64,000 nucleotides of DNA, taken from NCBI GenBank assembly GCA_005776725.1, contig SXOO01000267.1, positions 1-64,000 of the forward strand, in the 5' to 3' direction. How positions within the stretch are numbered: position 1 is the stretch's first letter; each line of letters opens with the position of its first letter. This DNA comes from Pseudomonadota bacterium. Lineage in GTDB: Bacteria > Myxococcota_A > UBA9042 > GCA-2863065. The notes under the pieces are model-generated. The model saw nothing but the letters and a program-made list of their open reading frames with translations. It did no database searches and was not told the DNA's origin. Position numbers and translations under genes: made by a program. Below, one piece after another: positions 58,530 to 64,000 of this stretch.

Positions 58530-60302
58530 GTGGCCAAAGAAGATCTCTCGGCCCTAGGCCCCCTGCCGGGCGGGCCCAGCTGGCCACCCCAGGGGTTGAC
58601 CACCGGCCCCACCAGCCGGAGTCGCAGCATTCTCTACTGGCTCGCTATCGGCCTCGCCTCGGTCTCGGTGTCCAGCGGTCTCCTCTACCACTTCCACTAC
58701 ACCCGGGTCGGCAACCGCGTCACCGCCCTGCTGCCGCGCGACACGTTGTTCTACGCTCGCTTCGAAGGCCGGCAGGCCCTGGTCTCGGGCCTCACCGACC
58801 TGGGCCTCTGGGAGTCGAGCCGGCCCGTCCGCCGCCTCGTGCACGACGAGGAAGACAGCTTCTTCAAGAGCACGCTCTTCGACCTGAACATCAGCCGTGG
58901 CTATCTCAATGCGCTGGAGAATGGGGTCTCCGGCGTTCACCTCGCCGCGGTGGGAGCCACGCCCGAGGTGCTGGTCTGCCTTGAGTTCACCGATCGCACA
59001 GCCGAGGAGGAGGTGCGGTCACTGCTCCAATCAGCGTTCGACGACGCGGGGATGGTGGAGGGTATCCCCCTACGCCGCCGGCGGCTCCCGGGGCGCGTGC
59101 TTCACGCGGCGATGGTGGACGGCCTCGCTGTGTTCGCTCACGGAGGTGACGCGGCCCTCCGGCAGCTCCTCGAGAGCCGGACACACAGCCAGAGCCGCAC
59201 GCTCAATGACTCCGATGCCTTCCGGCACGCCTGGCTCAACCACCCCAACCCGGCGCACTTCTTCGCGTTCGCGGCACCCGAGGCGCTGGCGGCCCTGAGC
59301 CCAGTCCCTGCTGCGCTGGGCCTCACGGGCGGCCTGGGACTGGGCCTGCAGCTCGACGCTGGCGCCGACCGGGTGTCAGCCACCGGACAGGCCACGCCGG
59401 CGCTCGCCCGCTCGCTCGCCGTGGACACGAAGCGCACTCTGGCTGCTGTCCCCTCCACCGCGATGAGCGCCATCGCCTTCTCGGTGGGCGATCCCGTGAG
59501 CTTCACGCGCGCGCTCCAGCGAATCCTGCGAACGCCCGACCTGAACGAGCTGCAGGCCCTCTCCGCGCGGTCGCTCACTCGCGATCTCTTTCCGCTGGTG
59601 GCTGGCGAGGTGGCCCTCGCGGTGGTCCCTGAGCCCCTGGCGCGGACCGAAGCCTGGCTGGCGGTCATCCGCTCTCACGACGCGGAGCAGATGGCAGACG
59701 TGGTGGAGGACATCGCCAGAACCTGGATCCACACCGTGGGACAACCGGCGCGGGTCGGCGCCACAGACGGCGGTACACGGCTCCTCACCGCGTCGCTGGA
59801 GGGTCCCGAGCTCCTGGCCTGGACGGTGTCGGGGTCGAACCTCCTGTTGGGCTCGAGCGCCGAGGTGGTGAACCTGGCGCGAACGGCCGAGCAGACGGGG
59901 GACGGCCTGTCGCAGCTTCCGTCCGTGGCCGCCGTGCTCGCCACCCTCCCGGTCCGCAACTCCGCGCTGGCCGTGGGCCGCCTCCGTGAGCTGCTCCTCG
60001 CGCGCGGAGTGCCGAAGCGCCTCGCTACGCTGGTGCACAACAACTTCATCGCCGCCGCGGCGGTGACGGTGAAGGGCGAGGAGGTGCAGCTGCAGGCGAA
60101 CGTGTCGCCCCTGTCCATCGGCCTGCTCGCGCTGGCCGAGCGGCGCACCCCGACGCGCCCAGAGAGCTGCAAGCAGCTGGTCCGGCGGGTATGCGCCGGA
60201 ACGCCAGACTGCGGCGCTTATCGCGCCATGGTGAGGGGCGCTTCGAACGAGACGTGCGACAACGCGCTCACGCGCCTCGCGCACCTCGAGTCGGGGATCT
60301 GA
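58530..60302 (+). CDS. Hypothetical membrane-anchored protein (DUF3352-like)
   Basis: 590 residues from a GTG. Pro-rich cytoplasmic head, one TM segment (ILYWLAIGLASVSVSSGLL, about 35-53), then a long extracytoplasmic part with alternating helix/strand (LPRDTLFYARFEGRQAL, AVVPEPLARTEAWLAVIRSHD, LLTASLEGPELLAWTVSGSNLLLGSS) reminiscent of DUF3352 proteins. Cys at the end (SCKQLVRRVCAGTPDC, NETCDN). It follows the epimerase by 6 bp. Role unknown. Confidence 0.7.
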   Translation: MAKEDLSALGPLPGGPSWPPQGLTTGPTSRSRSILYWLAIGLASVSVSSGLLYHFHYTRVGNRVTALLPRDTLFYARFEGRQALVSGLTDLGLWESSRPVRRLVHDEEDSFFKSTLFDLNISRGYLNALENGVSGVHLAAVGATPEVLVCLEFTDRTAEEEVRSLLQSAFDDAGMVEGIPLRRRRLPGRVLHAAMVDGLAVFAHGGDAALRQLLESRTHSQSRTLNDSDAFRHAWLNHPNPAHFFAFAAPEALAALSPVPAALGLTGGLGLGLQLDAGADRVSATGQATPALARSLAVDTKRTLAAVPSTAMSAIAFSVGDPVSFTRALQRILRTPDLNELQALSARSLTRDLFPLVAGEVALAVVPEPLARTEAWLAVIRSHDAEQMADVVEDIARTWIHTVGQPARVGATDGGTRLLTASLEGPELLAWTVSGSNLLLGSSAEVVNLARTAEQTGDGLSQLPSVAAVLATLPVRNSALAVGRLRELLLARGVPKRLATLVHNNFIAAAAVTVKGEEVQLQANVSPLSIGLLALAERRTPTRPESCKQLVRRVCAGTPDCGAYRAMVRGASNETCDNALTRLAHLESGI

Positions 60303-60323
60303 CGCACCCTCTGGGGGACCAGG

Positions 60324-61688
60324 TCACGCTGATCGCGTGAGGGCTCGGTCGAGCGGTCGCCCCGAGCGCCAGCGCGTGCTCCATACGGTGGCCATGGCCA
60401 GCACGTGGGCGGTGAGCGCGGCCCAGCCGCCGGGCGCGCCGTAGCCCAGCCGGGCGGCGTACCAGGCAGCGAGGGGCACCCAGAACAACCACGTGAGCAG
60501 GAGCCCCGAGGCCATGGTGAAGCGGCTGTCGCCGGCCCCGTTGAGCGCCGACTGTGAGACCAGCGCGATCCCGTCGAACACCTGAAACACCGCGGCCGCC
60601 AACAGCAGGTCGAAGGCGAGCGGGCTGGCCGCCGCGCCGAGCGCGAACGGGCCGAGCAGGAGGCCAGGCAAGAAGCCGAAGAAGGTACCCATGGTGCCCA
60701 TGAGCAGCACCACGCTCAGCAACGCCGAGCGCACTACCCGGCGGGCGGCGGCGGCGTCGCGCGCGCCCACCGCCTGCCCCACCAGGATCCCTGCGGCTTC
60801 GCCGAGGGCGTGACCCGGCAAGAAGGACACGCCGACCACGCGCGAGACCACGGTGTGCGCGGCGAGGTGCGCGGGCGGGAAACCCGCGAGCAGCCCCGAT
60901 AGCAGCGACCAGCTCAGGACCTCCAGGGCCCACTGCACTCCCGTGGGTCCTCCGAGGAACAGGATGCGTCGGAGCATCGCCCGGCGGTCAGCTCGCGGCG
61001 TGGCGACTCGCTGGATCAGCCCGCGGGAGGCCCACGCGATGAGCCCTAGCTGGACGAGGTTGGCCACGAAGGTGGCCCACGCCGAGCCCACCACGCCCAG
61101 GGCGGGGAACGGGCCACGCCCCGGCACCCAGAGAAGGCAGAGGGCCACATTGACGGCGTTGGCGACGAGGTTCAGCCGCATGGTTACCCGGGTCTCGCCT
61201 CGGCCGTCGAAGCCCGCTCCGAGCGCCAGGGCAACGAACTGAAGCGGCAGACCAAGGAGCCGCACCCTCATCCACGCGGAGGCATTCGCGTGGAGCTCCC
61301 CCTCGGCGCCGGCGATGTGGGCCCAGAACTCGGCGAACGGCGCGAGGCACAGGGTGACGGCGCCGAGGACCAGCGCCACCACCACTCCCTGTCGTACGGC
61401 CTCGTTGGCGGCAGCGCGATCACCGGCGCCGGTGGCCTGAGCCACGGCCACCCGGGCGCCGTTCAGGAGCCCGAAGCCCGCACAGAACGGCACCAGCGTG
61501 ACGGTGTGGGCGAGCCCCACGGCGCCCACGGCGTCTTCGCCCAGCGGCGACACCATCAACGCGTCGACGAGCCCGATCGCGGTGTGCCCCAACATGCTGG
61601 CCATGAGGGGCCACGCGACCGCGAGCACCTCGCGCACCGTGCCGGCGGGGGCACGGACTCCAGAATGTGCAGCTTGGTCGGCGGTCAA
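60324..61688 (-). CDS. MATE-family multidrug/lipid exporter
   Basis: 454 residues, about 12 membrane spans in two halves (PLMASMLGHTAIGLVDALMVSPLG near 28 and VVSRVVGVSFLPGHALGEAAGILVGQAVGARDAAAARR in the second half, the MATE repeat). The start is probably a TTG at 61688 that directly abuts the stop of the Cys-rich lipoprotein gene; a GTG at 61637 would also keep the first span. Substrate unknown. It converges on the 58530 gene with 21 bp between stops. Confidence 0.88.
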   Translation of the reverse strand: MTADQAAHSGVRAPAGTVREVLAVAWPLMASMLGHTAIGLVDALMVSPLGEDAVGAVGLAHTVTLVPFCAGFGLLNGARVAVAQATGAGDRAAANEAVRQGVVVALVLGAVTLCLAPFAEFWAHIAGAEGELHANASAWMRVRLLGLPLQFVALALGAGFDGRGETRVTMRLNLVANAVNVALCLLWVPGRGPFPALGVVGSAWATFVANLVQLGLIAWASRGLIQRVATPRADRRAMLRRILFLGGPTGVQWALEVLSWSLLSGLLAGFPPAHLAAHTVVSRVVGVSFLPGHALGEAAGILVGQAVGARDAAAARRVVRSALLSVVLLMGTMGTFFGFLPGLLLGPFALGAAASPLAFDLLLAAAVFQVFDGIALVSQSALNGAGDSRFTMASGLLLTWLFWVPLAAWYAARLGYGAPGGWAALTAHVLAMATVWSTRWRSGRPLDRALTRSA

Positions 61689-62708
61689 CTACTCGTCGCA
61701 GTAACCCACTTCTTGACCGCTGAGGGGCGGGCACTTGGTGAGCGTGTCTTCGCACTGGGCGTGGGTCCCTTCATTCGGGTCGCAGAGCGCCTTACAACGC
61801 GAACCCACGCAGGTCGACGCCGGGGCGCAGTCCTGGTCGGAGCCGCAGCTCTCGCCCACGGCCACGGTTCCAGCGTCTCGACAACGCGGGCCGTCGATCG
61901 TGATGTAACAGGCCTTGCCCGCTTCGCAGTCGCCGCCGAGGAGGTCACAGGGCGGCGTCTCGTCCTTGAGCGTACACACGGCGACTCCCTTCTCGCCCTC
62001 GATCCCCGCGTCACGACCGGGACACTTCGTGCTGCACCGGGGCTGCGGGCCGCTGGTATTGGGGTTGCAGATCTCGAGGCACTTCGCGTCGATGCAGAGC
62101 ATGCCGGCCGCGCAGTCGTCTCCGCCCTTGCAGGCCTCGCCCACCTTGCCCTCGCCGGCGTCCAGGCAGATCGCCTCGTCCTCGCCGAGGTAACAGCCCT
62201 TGCCCGCCTCGGCGCAGTCCTGAGCGAAGAGGTCGCAGCCGGGCGGCTTCGGGCCGCAGAAACGGACCTCGGACGCCCCCAGCGGCACCACGACGTTGCA
62301 GGTCTCGCCATCCGCGCACCCCTCCTCGTCCTGGCAGAACGGGAGACAACGCGAGCCCTCGGACTCGGTCTGGATACACGCGCCGGCGCCGCAACCGGGG
62401 ACCCCCTCGCCGCAGGGCTTTCCGACCGCTTGCGGTCCGACCTCTGCGCAGACGAACGCATCGCCCGACAGCGTGCAAAACTGCCCATCCGCACAGCCGC
62501 TTGGCTCACAGAAGGGACTACACGCCGCGCCTTGCGGCGGACACTGGGCCGCGCCGTCCGTGCCGTCTGCCCCGTCAGTGGCGTCCGTGCCATCGGAGCC
62601 GTCTGCGCCAGCGACCGTATCGCCACCACCGGCCTCCCCGGAGGACTCCGAGGCGCTACAGCCGAGCACGAACGTGAAGGCAACGAGAGACGATACTTGG
62701 TAACGCAT
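61689..62708 (-). CDS. Cys-rich secreted lipoprotein
   Basis: 339 residues. Signal with lipobox VLGC (Cys about 16), a Gly/Ala/Asp linker (GAGGGD, GADGSDGTDATDGADG) and then about 30 Cys in CxC/CxxC pairs (CEPSGCADGQFC, CLPFCQDEEGCADGETC, CNPNTSGPQPRCSTKC, CRDAGTVAVGESCGSDQDC), in EGF- or dickkopf-like units. It lies directly before the MATE gene (TAG then TTG, no gap). An upstream ATG would add a non-signal stretch, so 62708 is used. Role unknown, surface. Confidence 0.75.
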   Translation of the reverse strand: MRYQVSSLVAFTFVLGCSASESSGEAGGGDTVAGADGSDGTDATDGADGTDGAAQCPPQGAACSPFCEPSGCADGQFCTLSGDAFVCAEVGPQAVGKPCGEGVPGCGAGACIQTESEGSRCLPFCQDEEGCADGETCNVVVPLGASEVRFCGPKPPGCDLFAQDCAEAGKGCYLGEDEAICLDAGEGKVGEACKGGDDCAAGMLCIDAKCLEICNPNTSGPQPRCSTKCPGRDAGIEGEKGVAVCTLKDETPPCDLLGGDCEAGKACYITIDGPRCRDAGTVAVGESCGSDQDCAPASTCVGSRCKALCDPNEGTHAQCEDTLTKCPPLSGQEVGYCDE

Positions 62709-62762
62709 GGGCCAGCTCCTGTGTGCCACGTTGGTAATCAGCGCCCAGACCGATGTCAAACG

Positions 62763-63542
62763 TCACTCACCCGTGAACACAGGCGGCCGCTTGTCGAGGA
62801 AGGCCCGGGTGCCCTCCTGCATGTCCGTGGACGCGAAGAGCTCTCCGAAGGCCAGGGCCTCGATCCGGAGCCCAGTGGCCAGGGGCACGTCCATGCCTTC
62901 GGCCAGGACCCGCTTCGCGGAGGCGACCGCCAGTGGCCCGCGCTTGGCGATGCTGTCGCCGATCTCGAGGCACCGCGGCAGCAGCCGCTCGGGCTCCACC
63001 ACCTCCTGCACCAGGCCGTGCCGCTCGGCCCACGCCGCGTCGACCAGCTCGCCCGACAGGACGAGGTACCGCGCCGCGTTGACGCCGATGAGGCGCGGCA
63101 GACGCTGCGTGCCGCCGAAGCCTGGGATGAGGCCCAGGTTCACCTCGGGCTGGCCGAACTTCGCCTTCGTGGAGGCGATCGCCAGATCGCAGCAGAGGAC
63201 CAGCTCGCAGCCTCCTCCGAGCGCGAAGCCGTTGACCGCCGCGAGCACGGGCTTTGGGCACGCCGCGATCGCCTCGCCCACTCTGCCGCCGAGCTCGGCG
63301 AACTCGCGCGCGGCACGGGGGCCGAGCGTGGAGAGCTGTGCGATGTCGGCGCCCGCCACGAACGCGCGACCGCTGCCGGTGAGGACGATGCATCGGACCG
63401 CGGGATCGCGACCGAGCGCCGCGATCGCGCCGGCGAGGCTCTGCAGGGTGGTGACGTCGAGCGCGTTCAGGACGTCGGGACGCGAGAGGGTGACCACGGC
63501 CGTGGCGTTGTGCCGTTCGATGACGAGATTCGGGAAGTCCAT
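62763..63542 (-). CDS. Enoyl-CoA hydratase (crotonase)
   Basis: 259 residues from ATG 63542. Crotonase motifs: GRAFVAGADIAQL oxyanion loop, NGFALGGGCELVLCCD with the first catalytic Glu, PEVNLGLIPGFGGTQRLPRLIG with the second, so hydratase activity is likely. The C-terminal ASTDMQEGTRAFLDKRPPVFTGE is standard for short-chain enoyl-CoA hydratases. It is divergent from the amidase gene at 63673 and 54 bp downstream of it on the other side is the Cys-rich lipoprotein gene, so it is probably a single-gene unit. Confidence 0.9.
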   Translation of the reverse strand: MDFPNLVIERHNATAVVTLSRPDVLNALDVTTLQSLAGAIAALGRDPAVRCIVLTGSGRAFVAGADIAQLSTLGPRAAREFAELGGRVGEAIAACPKPVLAAVNGFALGGGCELVLCCDLAIASTKAKFGQPEVNLGLIPGFGGTQRLPRLIGVNAARYLVLSGELVDAAWAERHGLVQEVVEPERLLPRCLEIGDSIAKRGPLAVASAKRVLAEGMDVPLATGLRIEALAFGELFASTDMQEGTRAFLDKRPPVFTGE

Positions 63543-63672
63543 GGGGGCGCGGAATACCACAGCCTCCCCGGGGCTGCCCAGGGTGCCGGTGCCGTTCCAG
63601 CTCACGACGACGCCGCACCCCGCGGAGGGCGAAAATCTTGGCAGTGCGCCGCGGCCGGGCCATGAGACAGGC

Positions 63673-64000
63673 ATGCGCTTCACCCTGCTCCTCGTCCTTG
63701 TCAGTGTCCTCGTGGCCGCTCTCCCCGAAGCGGCCTTTTCCAAGACCCGAATGCGGTCGCTGAAGCACATCGTGCTGGATCCAGGTCACGGCGGAACCAA
63801 CCCCGGGGCCCCCTCGGTGACTGGCCTCTTCGAGAAGTACCTGACCCTGCCGATCGCGCTGGAAGTGGAGCGGCGGCTCCGCGAGCAGACCGACGCCACC
63901 GTCACGCTGACGCGGCGCACGGACGCCACGGTGGGCCTCCGCGAGCGGACGCGCCTCGCGAACCAGGCTGGCGCCGACCTCTTCATCTCGATCCACTGCA
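63673..64000 (+). CDS. N-acetylmuramoyl-L-alanine amidase (3' end outside window)
   Basis: The first 109 codons. Signal peptide MRFTLLLVLVSVLVAALPEAAFS, then IVLDPGHGGTNPGAP with the Zn-binding His, LFEKYLTLPIALEVERRL and FISIHC, all of the Amidase_3 (AmiC-like) family that cleaves the peptide stem from murein in the periplasm. A second conserved Glu (FEKY) is present. The catalytic C-terminal half is outside the window. ATG 63673 precedes the signal peptide. Confidence 0.92.
   Translation, partial: MRFTLLLVLVSVLVAALPEAAFSKTRMRSLKHIVLDPGHGGTNPGAPSVTGLFEKYLTLPIALEVERRLREQTDATVTLTRRTDATVGLRERTRLANQAGADLFISIHC

Noticed and set aside
61290..63665. Long plus-strand frame spanning the MATE, Cys-rich and crotonase genes
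   Set aside because: Antisense to three supported genes; no domain recognised.

Overview
The window reads as a piece of a high-GC (roughly 70%) Myxococcota/deltaproteobacterial-type chromosome. The evidence is the abundance of very large secreted lipoproteins with acidic Asp/Thr/Pro linkers, MopE-type DDDCDG motifs, IgGFc-binding-like N domains, thrombospondin-3 DxDxDG repeats, NHL propellers, outer-membrane barrels and a MYXO-CTERM-like C terminus (Gly-Cys, hydrophobic stretch, RRR) on a 1870-residue protein. I saw no rRNA, tRNA, CRISPR array, insertion sequence or phage block. Most genes are packed with 4-bp GTGA/ATGA overlaps.

Layout. 1-2622: 3' part of aceE (homodimeric pyruvate dehydrogenase E1), coupled to a HAD-like gene. 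2666-5971 (minus): polyhydroxyalkanoate (PHA) locus with phaR, then phasin-phaC-SDR-cbiX; a TGC-N3-GCA operator candidate lies inside the phasin promoter. 6210-10690: a four-gene overlapping operon of two paralogous lipoproteins around a lipoprotein alpha/beta hydrolase and an outer-membrane barrel. 10808-13779: second PHA locus (short PhaE-like protein, acyl-CoA ligase, second phaC). 13918-25191: four large lipoproteins, including a propeller/di-heme peroxidase and an IgGFc-like protein ending in a c-type heme domain. 25184-31257 (minus): two glycosyltransferases and an MBL hydrolase, then a four-Cys uracil-DNA glycosylase coupled to an Hsp70-like gene and an HxxxH protein.

31431-41361: AidB-like acyl-CoA dehydrogenase, small secreted proteins, a decayed FG-GAP gene, two tandem NHL lipoproteins, an XRE regulator beside a palindromic box array, and TPR and leucine-rich lipoproteins. 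41426-47038: the giant surface protein. 47280-51715: AlkC glycosylase, YkgJ-like protein, barrel, and an orphan gpV/VgrG spike. 51799-57117: ligase, crotonase, acyl carrier protein, ligase, lipid kinase, probably one lipid-assembly operon. 57229-64000: UDP-glucuronate epimerase block, MATE exporter, Cys-rich lipoprotein, crotonase and the 5' part of a cell-wall amidase.

The most unusual signal is a 73-bp bipartite hairpin repeat present twice (27050-27122 and 38450-38522, 64/73 identical). One copy lies in frame inside the Hsp70-like gene, where it accounts for most of a ~29-residue insertion; the other abuts the ribosome binding site of a TPR gene. The window also joins two PHA loci, a lipid-assembly operon and several candidate outer-surface complexes, so lipid/storage metabolism and cell-envelope display dominate its gene content.
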